Notes: a model not told the origin generated them from the letters alone. 64,000 nucleotides of DNA from Streptococcus australis (GCF_015553625.1 NZ_JADNGY010000005.1:62001-126000); one strand, 5' to 3'. Shown: positions 7,645-18,001, numbered from the stretch's first letter. A program made the numbers and translations.

Positions 7645-8874
7645 ATGTCTACACACCCAATTCATGTTTTCTCAGAAATTGGAAAACTGAAAAAAGTTTG
7701 TTTGCACCGTCCAGGTAAAGAGTTGGAAAACTTGATGCCTGACTATCTTGAACGTCTTCTTTTTGATGATATTCCATTCTTGGAAGATGCTCAAAAAGAA
7801 CATGACGCATTTGCTGAAGCACTTCGTAACGAAGGAATCGAAGTACTTTATCTTGAGCAGTTGGCTGCTGAATCATTGACTTCTCCAGAAATTCGTGATC
7901 AGTTCATCGAAGAATACCTTGAAGAAGCAAACATTCGTGGACGCCAAACAAAAGTTGCGATCCGTGAATTGCTTCACAGCATTGAAGACAACCAAGAATT
8001 GGTTGAAAAAACAATGGCAGGGGTTCAAAAAGCTGAACTTCCAGAAATTCCTGAAGAAGCAAAAGGATTGACAGACCTTGTTGAATCTGACTATCCATTT
8101 GCAATCGACCCAATGCCAAACTTGTACTTCACACGTGACCCATTTGCTACAATTGGTAATGCAGTATCATTGAACCACATGTACGCAGATACACGTAACC
8201 GTGAAACTTTGTATGGTAAATACATCTTCAAATACCACCCAGTTTACGGTGGAAAAGTTGAACTTGTCTACAACCGTGAAGAAGATACTCGTATCGAAGG
8301 TGGAGATGAGTTGGTACTTTCTAAAGATGTATTGGCAGTTGGTATCTCACAACGTACAGATGCTGCATCAATCGAAAAATTGTTGGTAAACATCTTCAAG
8401 AAGAACGTTGGCTTCAAGAAAGTATTGGCCTTCGAATTTGCTAACAACCGTAAATTCATGCACTTGGATACAGTATTCACAATGGTGGACTACGATAAAT
8501 TCACCATCCACCCTGAAATCCAAGGTAACCTTCGCGTCTTCTCTGTAACTTATGAAAACGAACAATTGAAGATCGTTGAAGAAAAAGGTGATTTGGCTGA
8601 ATTGCTTGCTGAAAACCTTGGTGTTGAAAAAGTTACATTGATTCCATGTGGAGATGGCAACGTCGTTGCTGCTGCGCGTGAACAATGGAACGACGGATCA
8701 AATACTCTTACAATCGCACCAGGTGTGGTAGTAGTATACGACCGTAACACTGTTACCAACAAGAAATTAGAAGAATACGGACTTCGTTTGATCAAGATCC
8801 GCGGAAGTGAATTGGTTCGCGGTCGTGGTGGACCTCGTTGTATGTCAATGCCATTCGAACGTGAAGAAATCTAA
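7645..8874 (+). CDS. arcA: Arginine deiminase
   Basis: This cytoplasmic enzyme converts arginine to citrulline and ammonia, the first step of the ADI pathway, which yields ATP and raises pH. It has 409 residues, the usual length. Family motifs are clear: '[10 protein letters not shown]', 'EGGDELVLS' and the C-terminal '[11 protein letters not shown]', in which C399 is the catalytic nucleophile. An AGGAGG site lies 7 bases before the ATG. It is the first gene of arcABC(DT), transcribed from a promoter carrying a cre site, with Flp encoded upstream and ArgR at the far end. Codon use is strongly biased, consistent with very high expression. Confidence 0.98.
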   Translation: MSTHPIHVFSEIGKLKKVCLHRPGKELENLMPDYLERLLFDDIPFLEDAQKEHDAFAEALRNEGIEVLYLEQLAAESLTSPEIRDQFIEEYLEEANIRGRQTKVAIRELLHSIEDNQELVEKTMAGVQKAELPEIPEEAKGLTDLVESDYPFAIDPMPNLYFTRDPFATIGNAVSLNHMYADTRNRETLYGKYIFKYHPVYGGKVELVYNREEDTRIEGGDELVLSKDVLAVGISQRTDAASIEKLLVNIFKKNVGFKKVLAFEFANNRKFMHLDTVFTMVDYDKFTIHPEIQGNLRVFSVTYENEQLKIVEEKGDLAELLAENLGVEKVTLIPCGDGNVVAAAREQWNDGSNTLTIAPGVVVVYDRNTVTNKKLEEYGLRLIKIRGSELVRGRGGPRCMSMPFEREEI

Positions 8875-8889
8875 TCATCCTTCTACGGG

Positions 8890-8924
8890 TTAGACGGGCT
8901 CAGTGTCTAAACTGAGCCCTCTAA
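8890..8924 (+). other. arcA-arcB intergenic hairpin without a T-run
   Basis: TTAGA plus GGGCTCAGT (8890-8904) pairs with ACTGAGCCC plus TCTAA (8911-8924) around a six-base loop. With no U tract, this looks like an mRNA-processing or stabilising structure and not a terminator. Confidence 0.7.
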
Positions 8925-8969
8925 ACTGATTGACAGGATCTTATCATGCATAATTAAAGGAGATAATTA

Positions 8970-9986
8970 ATGACAACTTCAGTATTCCAAGGACGTAGCT
9001 TTTTAGCAGAAAAAGACTTTACACGTGCAGAGTTAGAATACCTTATCGGACTTTCAGCTCACTTGAAAGACCTTAAAAAACGCAACATTGACCACCGCTA
9101 CCTAGCTGGTAAAAACATTGCGCTTTTGTTTGAAAAAACTTCAACTCGTACTCGTGCAGCCTTCACTACTGCAGCCATCGACCTTGGTGCTCACCCAGAA
9201 TACCTTGGTGCAAACGACATCCAACTTGGTAAAAAAGAATCTACAGAAGATACTGCAAAAGTTCTTGGACGTATGTTTGATGGTATTGAATTCCGTGGTT
9301 TCAGCCAACGCATGGTTGAAGAATTGGCTGAATTCTCAGGTGTTCCAGTATGGAATGGTTTGACTGACGAATGGCACCCAACTCAAATGCTTGCTGACTA
9401 CTTGACTGTTCAAGAAAACTTTGGACGTTTGGAAGGTTTGACACTTGTATACTGTGGTGACGGACGTAACAACGTTGCAAACAGCCTTCTTGTAACAGGT
9501 GCTATCCTTGGTGTGAACGTACACATCTTCTCACCAAAAGAACTCTTCCCAGAACAAGAAATTGTTGAATTGGCAGAAGGATTCGCAAAAGAAAGTGGCG
9601 CTCATATCTTGATCACTGAAGATGCTGACGAAGCTGTGAAAGGTGCAGATGTACTTTACACTGACGTTTGGGTATCTATGGGTGAAGAAGACAAATTTGC
9701 AGAACGCGTTGCCCTTTTGAAACCTTACCAAGTAAACATGGAATTGGTTAAGAAAGCTGATAACGAAGACTTGATCTTCTTGCACTGCTTGCCAGCTTTC
9801 CACGACACAAACACTGTTTATGGTAAAGATGTTGCTGAAAAATTCGGCGTAGAAGAAATGGAAGTTACTGACGAAGTGTTCCGTAGCAAATATGCTCGCC
9901 ACTTTGACCAAGCTGAAAACCGTATGCACACAATCAAAGCGGTTATGGCAGCTACTCTTGGTAACTTGTACATTCCAAAAGTTTAA
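8970..9986 (+). CDS. arcB: Ornithine carbamoyltransferase, catabolic
   Basis: This enzyme splits citrulline with phosphate to ornithine and carbamoyl phosphate, the second ADI step. It has 338 residues. The carbamoyl-phosphate loop 'STRTRAAF' and the ornithine-site motif 'HCLPAFHD' are both intact, and '[14 protein letters not shown]' is the usual hinge motif. A GGAGAT site precedes the ATG. It lies 95 bases after arcA, separated by a stable hairpin. Its position in the arc operon, together with the absence of arginine biosynthetic genes here, marks it as the catabolic form. Confidence 0.97.
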   Translation: MTTSVFQGRSFLAEKDFTRAELEYLIGLSAHLKDLKKRNIDHRYLAGKNIALLFEKTSTRTRAAFTTAAIDLGAHPEYLGANDIQLGKKESTEDTAKVLGRMFDGIEFRGFSQRMVEELAEFSGVPVWNGLTDEWHPTQMLADYLTVQENFGRLEGLTLVYCGDGRNNVANSLLVTGAILGVNVHIFSPKELFPEQEIVELAEGFAKESGAHILITEDADEAVKGADVLYTDVWVSMGEEDKFAERVALLKPYQVNMELVKKADNEDLIFLHCLPAFHDTNTVYGKDVAEKFGVEEMEVTDEVFRSKYARHFDQAENRMHTIKAVMAATLGNLYIPKV

Positions 9987-10012
9987 GACTTTATAACCGT
10001 ATACCAACAGCT

Positions 10013-10054
10013 ATAGGGGCTGGACTGCTAGCTTTAGTCCTGCCCCTATTTTTT
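10013..10054 (+). terminator. Strong terminator hairpin between arcB and arcC
   Basis: ATAGGGGC and GGACT (10013-10026) pair with AGTCC and GCCCCTAT (10036-10049), followed by a T-run to 10054. It sits inside the operon, so arcC probably depends on partial read-through. Confidence 0.88.
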
Positions 10055-10071
10055 ATAGAAAGGGAAAAACT

Positions 10072-11016
10072 ATGTCAAGAAAAATCGTCGTTGCTTTGGG
10101 AGGAAATGCCATTCTCTCATCTGATCCTTCTGCAAAAGCTCAACAAGAAGCACTTGTAGAAACAGCAAAACACTTAGTAAAATTGATTAAAAATGGGGAT
10201 GACTTGATCGTCACTCACGGAAATGGTCCTCAAGTAGGAAACCTTTTGCTCCAACATTTGGCAGCAGATTCTGAAAAGAACCCAGCTTTTCCATTGGATT
10301 CATTGGTTGCAATGACTGAAGGAAGCATTGGTTTCTGGCTTCAAAACGCTCTTCAAAATGCTCTTCTTGAAGAAGGAATTGAAAAAGATGTGGCTTCTGT
10401 TGTGACACAAGTCGTTGTGGATAAGAACGACCCAGCTTTCGTTAACTTGAGCAAACCAATCGGCCCATTCTACTCTGAAGAAGAAGCAAAAGCAGAAGCT
10501 GAAAAATCAGGTGCAACTTTCAAAGAAGATGCTGGTCGTGGCTGGCGTAAAGTTGTTGCTTCTCCAAAACCAGTGGATATCAAAGAAATCAATACTATCC
10601 GTACCTTGTTCAATGCAGGCCAAGTAGTGGTTGCAGCCGGTGGTGGCGGTATTCCAGTTGTGAAAGAAGCTGATGGCAGCTTGACTGGTGTTGAAGCTGT
10701 TATCGATAAAGACTTTGCATCCCAACGTTTGGCTGAATTGGTAGAAGCAGACCTCTTCATCGTTTTGACAGGTGTGGACTATGTCTTTGTGAACTACAAC
10801 AAACCAGATCAAGAAAAATTGGAACATGTCAATGTCGCTCAATTGGAAGAGTACATCAAACAAGACCAATTTGCACCAGGAAGCATGCTTCCTAAAGTAG
10901 AAGCTGCGATTGCCTTTGTAAATGGTCGTCCAGAAGGAAAAGCAGTCATCACTTCACTTGAAAACCTTGGCGCTTTGATTGAGTCTGAAAGTGGAACAAT
11001 TATCGTTAAAGACTAA
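10072..11016 (+). CDS. arcC: Carbamate kinase
   Basis: This enzyme makes ATP from carbamoyl phosphate and ADP, releasing ammonia and CO2. It is the energy-yielding third ADI step. It has 314 residues of the amino-acid-kinase fold. Visible motifs are the N-terminal 'VALGGNAIL', '[14 protein letters not shown]', 'AAGGGGIPV' and '[14 protein letters not shown]'. An AAAGGGA site precedes the ATG. A strong terminator hairpin separates it from arcB, so its mRNA level is probably lower than that of arcAB. It is followed by 200 bases holding a separate promoter for arcD. Confidence 0.97.
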   Translation: MSRKIVVALGGNAILSSDPSAKAQQEALVETAKHLVKLIKNGDDLIVTHGNGPQVGNLLLQHLAADSEKNPAFPLDSLVAMTEGSIGFWLQNALQNALLEEGIEKDVASVVTQVVVDKNDPAFVNLSKPIGPFYSEEEAKAEAEKSGATFKEDAGRGWRKVVASPKPVDIKEINTIRTLFNAGQVVVAAGGGGIPVVKEADGSLTGVEAVIDKDFASQRLAELVEADLFIVLTGVDYVFVNYNKPDQEKLEHVNVAQLEEYIKQDQFAPGSMLPKVEAAIAFVNGRPEGKAVITSLENLGALIESESGTIIVKD

Positions 11017-11109
11017 TTCATGCACATGAGGAGGGGAGTAGATCTTATTTTTACAGGATTTTGTACAAAGATCCTTCCCTTGTTTTTTCTAAAAAAGATT
11101 AGGAAAAAC

Positions 11110-11161
11110 TAGTTTTTTAATCTTAAATATGATAAAATAAACATATAGGTAAGCGCTTTCT
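11110..11161 (+). promoter_or_regulatory. arcD promoter with downstream cre-like site
   Basis: An extended -10, TGATAAAAT (11130-11138), has a weak -35 at 11110-11115. A cre-like sequence, GGTAAGCGCTTTCT (11148-11161), follows at about the transcription start, where bound CcpA would act as a roadblock. arcD-arcT can therefore be transcribed separately from arcABC. Confidence 0.65.
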
Positions 11162-11219
11162 AAAAGATAAACCTTTTGAAAGAGTCACTCAAACTTTGTT
11201 GCGTTAGGAGGATAAGCAA

Positions 11220-12731
11220 ATGAGTGAAAAAGCGAAAAAAGGGTTTAAGATGCCTTCATCTTATACCGTATTGTTAATCATCATTGCCATTATGGCAGTG
11301 TTAACTTGGATTATTCCAGCTGGTCAATACAAAGTTGACGATGGTGGTGCCATCATCGCAGGTAGTTATGAAGCTGTGAAACAAAATCCTCAAGGGATTT
11401 GGGACGTCTTGATGGCCCCAATCAATGCCATGCTTGGTAAAGCACCAACCAGTGCAGCCATTGACGTAGCCTTCTTTATCTTGATGGTCGGTGGTTTCCT
11501 TGGTGTTGTGAACGAAACAGGTACCCTTGATGTAGGGATTGCTTCTATCGTTCGTAAATACAAAGGCCGCGAAAAAATGTTGATCTTGATCTTAATGCCA
11601 TTGTTTGCCCTTGGTGGGACAACTTATGGTATGGGTGAGGAAACCATGGCCTTCTATCCACTTCTTGTACCTGTTATGATGTCTGTTGGTTTTGACAGCT
11701 TGACAGGGGTAGCCATTATATTGCTTGGTTCACAGATTGGATGTTTGGCATCTACCTTGAACCCATTTGCGACAGTTATCGCATCTGATACTGCAGGTAT
11801 CTCAAGTGCTTCAGGTCTCTTGCTTCGTTTAATCTTCTGGATTGTCATGACAGCCCTTAGCACCTACTATGTATACCGTTACGCTGATAAAATTCAAAAA
11901 GACCCAACCAAATCTCTCACCTATGCTACTCGTGAAGAAGATTTGAAACACTTCAACGTTGATAGTGGCGAAGAAATTCCTTCACAAATGAACAAGAAAC
12001 AAAAACGTGTCTTGCTCGTCTTCATTTCAACATTCGTCATCATGGTTGCTGGATTTATCCCATTCAAAGATTTGGGTATTACATTCTTTGACAGCTTTAA
12101 CGAGTCTCTCCATAAAGTTCCTTACCTTGGTCAATTGATCGGTAACACAGATGCTCTTGGTACTTGGTACTTCCCTCAAACAGCTATGCTCTTTGCCTTC
12201 ATGGGAATCCTTGTTGGTATCATTTATGGCTTGAAAGAAGAACAAATCATTTCATCCTTCATGAATGGTGCAGCTGACCTCTTGAGTGTTGCTATTATCG
12301 TAGCAGTAGCACGTGGTATCCAAGTCATCATGAACGACGGTATGATCACTGCAACAATTCTTCACTGGGGTGAAGAAGGACTTAAAGGTCTTTCATCTCA
12401 ATTGTTCATTGTCTTGACTTACATTTTCTACTTGCCAATGTCATTCTTGATTCCATCATCATCTGGTCTTGCCAGCGCGACAATGGGTATCATGGCACCT
12501 CTTGGTAAATTCGTCAATGTACCAGCTAGCTTGATTGTTACAGCTTACCAATCTGCATCTGGTGTCTTGAACTTGATCGCACCAACTTCAGGTATCGTAA
12601 TGGGAGCTCTTGCTCTTGGACGTGTTGAATTGAGTGCATGGTGGAAATTCATGGGTAAATTGGTCGTAGCGATTGTAGTGATTACCATTGCCCTTCTTCT
12701 ACTAGGAACTGTGGTTCCATTCTTACAATAG
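11220..12731 (+). CDS. arcD: Arginine/ornithine antiporter, YfcC-type ArcD
   Basis: This is a 503-residue polytopic membrane protein with about twelve hydrophobic segments. The sequence type is YfcC/C4-dicarboxylate anaerobic carrier ('YTVLLIIIAIMAVLTWIIPAG' type N-terminus, 'PSSSGLASATMGIMAPLG' near the C-terminus). It is not the APC-family ArcD of Pseudomonas. In streptococcal ADI operons this family occupies the ArcD position and exchanges extracellular arginine for ornithine without energy cost. Assignment to that exchange rests on context and family knowledge. An AGGAGGAT site lies just before the ATG. The gene has its own cre-linked promoter, and arcT starts 17 bases after it. Confidence 0.9.
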   Translation: MSEKAKKGFKMPSSYTVLLIIIAIMAVLTWIIPAGQYKVDDGGAIIAGSYEAVKQNPQGIWDVLMAPINAMLGKAPTSAAIDVAFFILMVGGFLGVVNETGTLDVGIASIVRKYKGREKMLILILMPLFALGGTTYGMGEETMAFYPLLVPVMMSVGFDSLTGVAIILLGSQIGCLASTLNPFATVIASDTAGISSASGLLLRLIFWIVMTALSTYYVYRYADKIQKDPTKSLTYATREEDLKHFNVDSGEEIPSQMNKKQKRVLLVFISTFVIMVAGFIPFKDLGITFFDSFNESLHKVPYLGQLIGNTDALGTWYFPQTAMLFAFMGILVGIIYGLKEEQIISSFMNGAADLLSVAIIVAVARGIQVIMNDGMITATILHWGEEGLKGLSSQLFIVLTYIFYLPMSFLIPSSSGLASATMGIMAPLGKFVNVPASLIVTAYQSASGVLNLIAPTSGIVMGALALGRVELSAWWKFMGKLVVAIVVITIALLLLGTVVPFLQ

Positions 12732-12748
12732 AATAAAGTAGGTGTTTC

Positions 12749-14089
12749 ATGAAAAATAGAATAAAGGACGATGTAAAAGAGCAGTTTTTAACCTCTCTTC
12801 AAACCATCATTTCTTATCCTTCGGTTTTAAACGAAGGCGAAAATGGAACACCGTTTGGACAAGCTATCCAAGATGTCCTTGAGAAAACGTTAGAAATTGC
12901 TCAAGAAATGGGCTTTCAAACCTATCTAGATCCTGAAGGATACTATGGATATGCAGAGATCGGTCAGGGGGAAGAACTCCTGGCCGTTCTTTGTCACTTG
13001 GATGTTGTTCCAGCCGGTGATTTAGAAGATTGGCAGACGCCACCTTTTGAGGCGACTCTGAAAGATGGATGGTTGATCGGACGTGGAGTACAAGATGACA
13101 AGGGGCCATCCCTTGCGGCCCTTTACGCAGTTAAGAGTCTGCTTGACCAAGGACTTGTATTTACCAAACGGATTCGCTTTATATTTGGTACAGATGAGGA
13201 AACTCTCTGGCGCTGTATGAACCGCTACAATCAGCTAGAAGAAAAAGCAGATCTTGGCTTTGCTCCAGATTCGTCCTTCCCATTAACCTATGCTGAAAAA
13301 GGCTTGCTTCAAGTGAAGCTCCATGGACCAGGCTGGGAGGATCGTCCCTTACAAGCTGGTCGTGCCCTTAACGTGGTACCAGATAAGGCAACTTATAAGG
13401 GGGAACGTTTAGAGGAACTTTTACCAGTGATCGAGCAAAGTGGTGTGAAGTATACAGAAGAAGCAGGAGCAGTAACCATTCTTGGACTGTCTAAACACTC
13501 CAAGGATGCGGCTGAGGGTGTCAATGCTATTGTCGGCTTAGCGGAAAGTCTTTCCTTGATCCAGCCTCATCCAGCTCTTCTCTTTATAGCAGATGCTGTT
13601 GGGGAAGATGCGACAGGAGCAGCTCTCTTTGGTGAAATCAAAGATGAACCAAGTGGTGCTCTTTCCTTCAATATTGCGACCCTCTCTATTGATGAAGAGC
13701 GATCTGAAATCGGGATTGATATTCGGATTCCAGTCTTAGCAGATAAGGATGCTTTAGTAGAGCGATTAACTGAAGTGGCAGCTAGCTATCAACTTCAGTA
13801 TGAAGAGTTTGATTATGTAGCTCCCCTGTACGTTCCATTAGATAGTCCGTTGGTGAGTACTCTGATGGAGGTCTACCAAGAAGAAACGGGGGATCAGACT
13901 CCAGCTATGTCCTCAGGAGGAGCGACCTTTGCTCGAACCATGGAGAATTGTGTGGCTTATGGGGCCCTCTTCCCTGATGCTCTCCAAACAGAGCACCAGG
14001 CGAATGAACGAGCCAAACTGGATGATTTATATCGTGCAATGGAAATTTATGCCGAGACCATTCGACGGTTAGCAGGCAAGGAAGCCTAA
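12749..14089 (+). CDS. arcT: M20-family (Sapep-type) dipeptidase of the arc operon
   Basis: This is a 446-residue metallopeptidase of the M20/Sapep group. Metal-ligand motifs are present: 'LCHLDVVPAG' (His), 'GRGVQDDKGP' (bridging Asp), 'FGTDEETLW' (Glu pair) and the 'SSGGATFARTM' region with 'ALFPDALQTEHQANE' near the C-terminus. In S. gordonii the gene in this position is called arcT and was described as a putative transaminase or peptidase. The sequence here supports a peptidase, which could release arginine from dipeptides to feed the pathway. That role is inference. It follows arcD by 17 bases and ends at a shared bidirectional terminator with argR. Confidence 0.85.
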   Translation: MKNRIKDDVKEQFLTSLQTIISYPSVLNEGENGTPFGQAIQDVLEKTLEIAQEMGFQTYLDPEGYYGYAEIGQGEELLAVLCHLDVVPAGDLEDWQTPPFEATLKDGWLIGRGVQDDKGPSLAALYAVKSLLDQGLVFTKRIRFIFGTDEETLWRCMNRYNQLEEKADLGFAPDSSFPLTYAEKGLLQVKLHGPGWEDRPLQAGRALNVVPDKATYKGERLEELLPVIEQSGVKYTEEAGAVTILGLSKHSKDAAEGVNAIVGLAESLSLIQPHPALLFIADAVGEDATGAALFGEIKDEPSGALSFNIATLSIDEERSEIGIDIRIPVLADKDALVERLTEVAASYQLQYEEFDYVAPLYVPLDSPLVSTLMEVYQEETGDQTPAMSSGGATFARTMENCVAYGALFPDALQTEHQANERAKLDDLYRAMEIYAETIRRLAGKEA

Positions 14090-14103
14090 TATAGATTTGA
14101 AAA

Positions 14104-14134
14104 AAGCTTAGATGGTCAGACCATCTAAGCTTTC
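14104..14134. terminator. Bidirectional terminator between arcT and argR
   Basis: A 15-base perfect inverted repeat (14104-14118 and 14120-14134) is flanked by A-rich sequence on the left and T-rich sequence on the right, so it serves both converging genes. Confidence 0.92.
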
Positions 14135-14136
14135 TT

Positions 14137-14607
14137 TTATTTGCTAAAGAAGAAGGGAGGAGTGAATTCTTTCAATTTTTCAAAGCAGTCCAAGGCCCCC
14201 TGATTGTCTTCACAGATGATGAGGCAGACATCGTCCCCACAGACCGTTGCGACAATTTGTGGTAATTCAAGGGCATCTAAGATAGCACCGAAAGATTGAG
14301 CCAGTCCAGGGAGAGTTTTGACGACCACTTGGTTTTGGACGGGACGAAGCATGACGAGGGCATCCTCCATATAAAAACGCAGTCGGTTTTCCCAGCGAGA
14401 TGGGGCAATGCTATTGATGGCATAGTAAGAGGTATCCCCTTCGTTAATTTTTACTAGATTCAAGGATTTGACATCTCTTGATAGAGTTGACTGGGTCACG
14501 ATGATGCCGTTGGCTTCCAGGCTGTCCTGCAATTCCTGTTGGGTTCGAATTTTCTTTTCTGAAATAATGGACCGGATCAGGCGGTGGCGACTTTCAATCT
14601 TATTCAT
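14137..14607 (-). CDS. argR: ArgR-family arginine-responsive repressor/activator
   Basis: This 156-residue regulator has the two ArgR domains. The N-terminal winged helix carries the family signature '[17 protein letters not shown]', and the C-terminal oligomerisation and arginine-binding domain carries the conserved acidic pair in '[11 protein letters not shown]'. In oral streptococci the copy at the end of the arc operon (called arcR in S. gordonii) is required for arginine induction of the ADI genes. Streptococci often have several ArgR paralogues, so this one need not control biosynthesis. It is transcribed divergently to the metabolic genes and lies 12 bases downstream of queA, probably on the same mRNA. 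Confidence 0.92.
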   Translation of the reverse strand: MNKIESRHRLIRSIISEKKIRTQQELQDSLEANGIIVTQSTLSRDVKSLNLVKINEGDTSYYAINSIAPSRWENRLRFYMEDALVMLRPVQNQVVVKTLPGLAQSFGAILDALELPQIVATVCGDDVCLIICEDNQGALDCFEKLKEFTPPFFFSK

Positions 14608-14619
14608 AAGGGGCTCTCC

Positions 14620-15648
14620 TTATTTGATAAACATAGCATCTCCAAAGCTGAAGAAACGGTAGCCTTGGTCGATAGCGTGCTGATAAGCATCCAGAGTGAG
14701 TTCTCGACCTGCGAAGGCAGAAACGAGCATGACTAGGGTTGATTTTGGTAGGTGGAAGTTGGTTGAAAAGGCGTTGACAACCTGCCACTGATAGCCTGGT
14801 TTGATAAAGATATTGGTCCAACCAGAGTCGGCTTGTAACTCTCCATTAAACTTGTTCCCAATTGTTTCTAAGGTTCGGATAGAAGTGGTTCCAACAGCTA
14901 CGATGCGGTGACCTCTCGCTTTAACTTGCCGAAGGGTTTGGGCAGCCTCTTCAGAGAGTTGATAAAACTCGGAATGCATCTCATGTTGGTCGAGATCGTC
15001 GACAGATACTGGACGGAAGGTACCAAGTCCGACATGGAGGGTTAGATAAACCAAGTGAACCCCTTTGTCTTCAATTTTTTGTAAGAGCTCGGGTGTGAAA
15101 TGGAGGCCAGCAGTAGGAGCAGCGGCGGATCCATTTTCTTTGGCATAGACCGTCTGGTAACGTTCCTGATCTTCTAATTTTTCATGGATGTAAGGTGGTA
15201 GGGGCATTTCCCCTAGACTTTCCAAGACTTCAAGGAAAATCCCTTGGTAAGAAAACTCTACGATACATCCTCCGTGTTCCAGCTTTTTGATCAGAGTTGC
15301 TTGGAGACGTCCATCACCAAAGCTGACGACCCCTCCCTCTTTGAGACGTTTAGCAGGTTTAGCAAGAACCTCCCATTGATCGCCCTCGATATTTTTTAAG
15401 AGGAGAAGCTCCACATGACCTCCTGTATCCGGTTTGACCCCATGGAGACGAGCTGGAAGGACACGGGTATTGTTCATCACCAAAGCATCCCCTGGTTCTA
15501 ATTCATTGATAATGGCGTCAAAATGTTGGTCTTCCATCTGACCTGTTTGTCGATTGAGGATTAGTAGTTTTGAGGCATCGCGCTTCTCTAGTGGGGTTTG
15601 CGCAATTAATTCCTCGGGGAGGTGGAAATCAAAGTCATTCGTGTTCAT
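14620..15648 (-). CDS. queA: S-adenosylmethionine:tRNA ribosyltransferase-isomerase
   Basis: QueA adds the epoxycyclopentanediol group to preQ1 in tRNA, the penultimate step to queuosine at the wobble base of GUN anticodons. The 342-residue protein shows the family N-terminus '[22 protein letters not shown]' in part, '[12 protein letters not shown]', '[13 protein letters not shown]' and '[11 protein letters not shown]'. A GGAGAG site precedes the ATG. It is the first gene of a queA-argR pair transcribed leftward from its own promoter. The arc-argR-queA order is also seen in other streptococci. Confidence 0.96.
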   Translation of the reverse strand: MNTNDFDFHLPEELIAQTPLEKRDASKLLILNRQTGQMEDQHFDAIINELEPGDALVMNNTRVLPARLHGVKPDTGGHVELLLLKNIEGDQWEVLAKPAKRLKEGGVVSFGDGRLQATLIKKLEHGGCIVEFSYQGIFLEVLESLGEMPLPPYIHEKLEDQERYQTVYAKENGSAAAPTAGLHFTPELLQKIEDKGVHLVYLTLHVGLGTFRPVSVDDLDQHEMHSEFYQLSEEAAQTLRQVKARGHRIVAVGTTSIRTLETIGNKFNGELQADSGWTNIFIKPGYQWQVVNAFSTNFHLPKSTLVMLVSAFAGRELTLDAYQHAIDQGYRFFSFGDAMFIK

Positions 15649-15698
15649 GTTCTCTCCTTGTATCTAAATTCTTCTATTTCTTACATTTAACCTTCCCC

Positions 15699-15727
15699 AT
15701 TATATCATGAAATAAGAGTGAAACAAA
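15699..15727 (-). promoter_or_regulatory. queA-argR promoter
   Basis: On the minus strand, TTTGTT (15727-15722) is followed by a 17-base spacer and an extended -10, TGATATAAT, ending at 15699. Confidence 0.7.
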
Positions 15728-15784
15728 GGAAATCACTAGCCGAATTTTAAAGGGATGAAGGTAAAAAATCCTTTTCTAACATCA

Positions 15785-15822
15785 AGAAAGCGCTTGACAA
15801 AAATTGGTCTATACCATATAAT
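15785..15822 (+). promoter_or_regulatory. nagB promoter with NagR (dre) operator
   Basis: There is a near-perfect sigma-A promoter: TTGACA (15794-15799), 17 bases, TATAAT (15817-15822). The spacer is filled by ATTGGTCTATACCAT (15803-15817), a dyad matching the dre/NagR operator type known for GntR-family amino-sugar repressors. A weaker cre-like sequence, AGAAAGCGCTTGAC, overlaps the -35 (15785-15798). Confidence 0.8.
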
Positions 15823-15851
15823 GAAAATAAGAAATAAGCGGAGGTCTAATC

Positions 15852-16553
15852 ATGAAAGTTATTGAAGTAGCCAATCAAATCGAAGGAGGGCAGGTTGCTT
15901 TTGACCTGTTAAAAGAAAAGTTAGAGCAGGGTGCCAAAACTTTAGGGCTTGCGACTGGAAGCAGTCCACTTGAATTTTATAAATTGATTCGAGAAAGTGA
16001 CTTGGATTTCTCAGACATGGTCAGTGTCAACTTGGATGAGTATGTCGGTTTGACGGGAGAAGATCCTCAATCTTATCGTTACTTTATGCAGGAAAATTTA
16101 TTCAATGAGAAACCGTTTAAAGTCAGCTATCTTCCGAAAGGAAATGAAGATACTGCAGAAGAAGAAACAGCTCATTACAATGAAATTTTGGCCCAAAACC
16201 CAGTAGATCTGCAAATTCTAGGGATTGGTCGCAACGGGCATATTGGATTTAACGAACCTGGAACTCCGTTTGACAGCCAAACGCATTTGGTCCATTTGGA
16301 TCAATCAACGATTGAAGCCAACTCTCGCTTCTTTGAAAAAATTGAAGATGTGCCAACTCAAGCCATTTCAATGGGAATTGCAAATATTCTCGCTGCCAAG
16401 TCCATCATTCTCTTTGCATATGGTGAATCGAAAGCAGAAGCGATTGCTGGAATGGTCAATGGTCCAAAAACAGAGAGTTTACCTGCGAGTGCCCTTCAAG
16501 GTCATCCAGATGTCGTAATTATTGCAGACCAAGCAGCCTTGAGCCTACTGTAA
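15852..16553 (+). CDS. nagB: Glucosamine-6-phosphate deaminase
   Basis: This enzyme converts glucosamine-6-phosphate to fructose-6-phosphate and ammonia, which takes amino sugars into glycolysis. It has 233 residues, the short form usual in Firmicutes. Motifs are '[13 protein letters not shown]', 'VNLDEYVGL' with the catalytic aspartate, '[15 protein letters not shown]' and a C-terminal '[14 protein letters not shown]'. It is preceded by a GGAGGT site. The operator in its promoter predicts repression by NagR that is relieved by amino-sugar phosphate. The regulator itself is not in the window. It is a single-gene unit closed by a terminator. Confidence 0.97.
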   Translation: MKVIEVANQIEGGQVAFDLLKEKLEQGAKTLGLATGSSPLEFYKLIRESDLDFSDMVSVNLDEYVGLTGEDPQSYRYFMQENLFNEKPFKVSYLPKGNEDTAEEETAHYNEILAQNPVDLQILGIGRNGHIGFNEPGTPFDSQTHLVHLDQSTIEANSRFFEKIEDVPTQAISMGIANILAAKSIILFAYGESKAEAIAGMVNGPKTESLPASALQGHPDVVIIADQAALSLL

Positions 16554-16570
16554 CCAGTTGAAACAGAGAG

Positions 16571-16606
16571 ACCTATCTAAAATATCCTGAAAGATAGGTT
16601 TTTTTA
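16571..16606 (+). terminator. nagB terminator
   Basis: ACCTATCT (16571-16578) pairs with AGATAGGT (16592-16599), followed by T7. Confidence 0.9.
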
Positions 16607-16660
16607 TAGATTGAAGTATGGTACAATAAGATAAAATTCTATATTTGAGGAAAATATATT

Positions 16661-17995
16661 TTGAAAAAGAAGTTGCTCGTTTTAGGAATCATCGTCTTAT
16701 CTCTGTTCCGACCTTTGTCGATCGTGGCTGATGAGTTAGTGGATATGGCGCAAAAAATGTATCCCAATGATCATGTGCAGGCCTATAACCGACCAAGGTC
16801 TTCCCTCGTTATCGACGCGAATACCGGGGATGTTTTATGGAAAGACAATATTGATGAAGTGCGGGATCCTGCAAGTATGAGTAAGCTCATGACGTTGTAT
16901 CTGCTTTTCGAATCCATGAAAGAGGGGAAGATTACCAAAGATACGGTTGTCACTGCAACAGCTGCGGATCAATCCATGTCAAAAATCTATGAGATTTCCA
17001 ACAATAACATCGTTGCAGGCGTAGACTATACGGTCTCTGAATTGATTACCATGACCGCGGTTCCATCCTCCAATGTGGCCACGATTATGTTGGCCAATCT
17101 CCTTTCTAACCACGATGCGGATGCCTTTATTCAGCGGATGAATGAAAAGTCCAAGGAGTTGGGGATGACCAATACCATTTGGAACAATCCTAGTGGTGCG
17201 GCCATTTCAACCTTCCGAGGTTTATATACCAGTTATAACTATCCAAATGATGCGGCTAACCAGACAACTGCAAGAGACTTGGCGATTCTCGTCTATCATT
17301 TCGTGAAAGAATATCCTGAGATCCTTAGCTATACCAATCAAGCTAAGGTGACCGTCAAACAAGGAACTCCTTATGAGGAGACTTTTGATACTTATAACTA
17401 TTCCTTGCCAGGAGCTAGATATGCTCTTGAAGGCGTAGATGGTCTGAAGACAGGCTCGAGTCCTCGCGGTGCCTTCAACTATATCGCAACTGCTAAACGA
17501 GGAGAACAACGAATTATCTCCGTAGTCATGGGAGTTGGTGATTGGTCTGACCAGGATGGCGAATACTATCGACATCCATTTGGCAATGCCTTGATCGAAA
17601 AAGCTTTTGCAGATTATCGTTATAAGAAATTATTGGACAAGGGTGTTCAGACGATTGATGGAAAGACCTACACCCTAGATCAACCTTTCTATGCCACGGT
17701 CAAAAAAGGCGAAGAGGATCCAAAGCTAGTTGTTAAAGATGGACAAGTAGAGGCGGATTCAGGCTTGATGACCCTATCAGAAAAGATTTCTGATGGACTT
17801 CCAGTCAAAGAAGGAGCCGTGAATCAATCGGATACTCAAAGTACTACGGCTTCAACTACAGGGAAATCCTTCCATTTTCCTCTTGAAAGCCTGGTCATTC
17901 TGATTCCAATTTTCATTCTCGCTATGATTCTGTATTTAGAAAGAGCCCATCGTAAAGAACGTGCGCTCAAGGCTCAGGATCGATACAAAAAATAA
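16661..17995 (+). CDS. dacA: D-alanyl-D-alanine carboxypeptidase (PBP3/DacA type)
   Basis: This 444-residue low-molecular-weight penicillin-binding protein trims the terminal D-Ala from peptidoglycan stem peptides outside the cell. A signal peptide covers about residues 1-23 ('SIVADE' at the cleavage region). All three active-site motifs are intact: S72-M-S-K75, S136-S-N138 and K263-T-G265. A C-terminal hydrophobic helix near residues 406-427 with a basic tail anchors it. The start is a TTG with GAGG 10 bases upstream. An extended -10 TGGTACAAT (16619-16627) is a possible promoter. A paralogue lies 1.3 kb downstream beyond an MFS gene. Confidence 0.92.
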   Translation: MKKKLLVLGIIVLSLFRPLSIVADELVDMAQKMYPNDHVQAYNRPRSSLVIDANTGDVLWKDNIDEVRDPASMSKLMTLYLLFESMKEGKITKDTVVTATAADQSMSKIYEISNNNIVAGVDYTVSELITMTAVPSSNVATIMLANLLSNHDADAFIQRMNEKSKELGMTNTIWNNPSGAAISTFRGLYTSYNYPNDAANQTTARDLAILVYHFVKEYPEILSYTNQAKVTVKQGTPYEETFDTYNYSLPGARYALEGVDGLKTGSSPRGAFNYIATAKRGEQRIISVVMGVGDWSDQDGEYYRHPFGNALIEKAFADYRYKKLLDKGVQTIDGKTYTLDQPFYATVKKGEEDPKLVVKDGQVEADSGLMTLSEKISDGLPVKEGAVNQSDTQSTTASTTGKSFHFPLESLVILIPIFILAMILYLERAHRKERALKAQDRYKK

Positions 17996-18001
17996 ATAAT
18001 C

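Noticed and set aside
8201..8795. Several frames opposite or inside arcA
   Set aside because: They arise from the strong codon bias of a highly expressed gene and have no ribosome sites.
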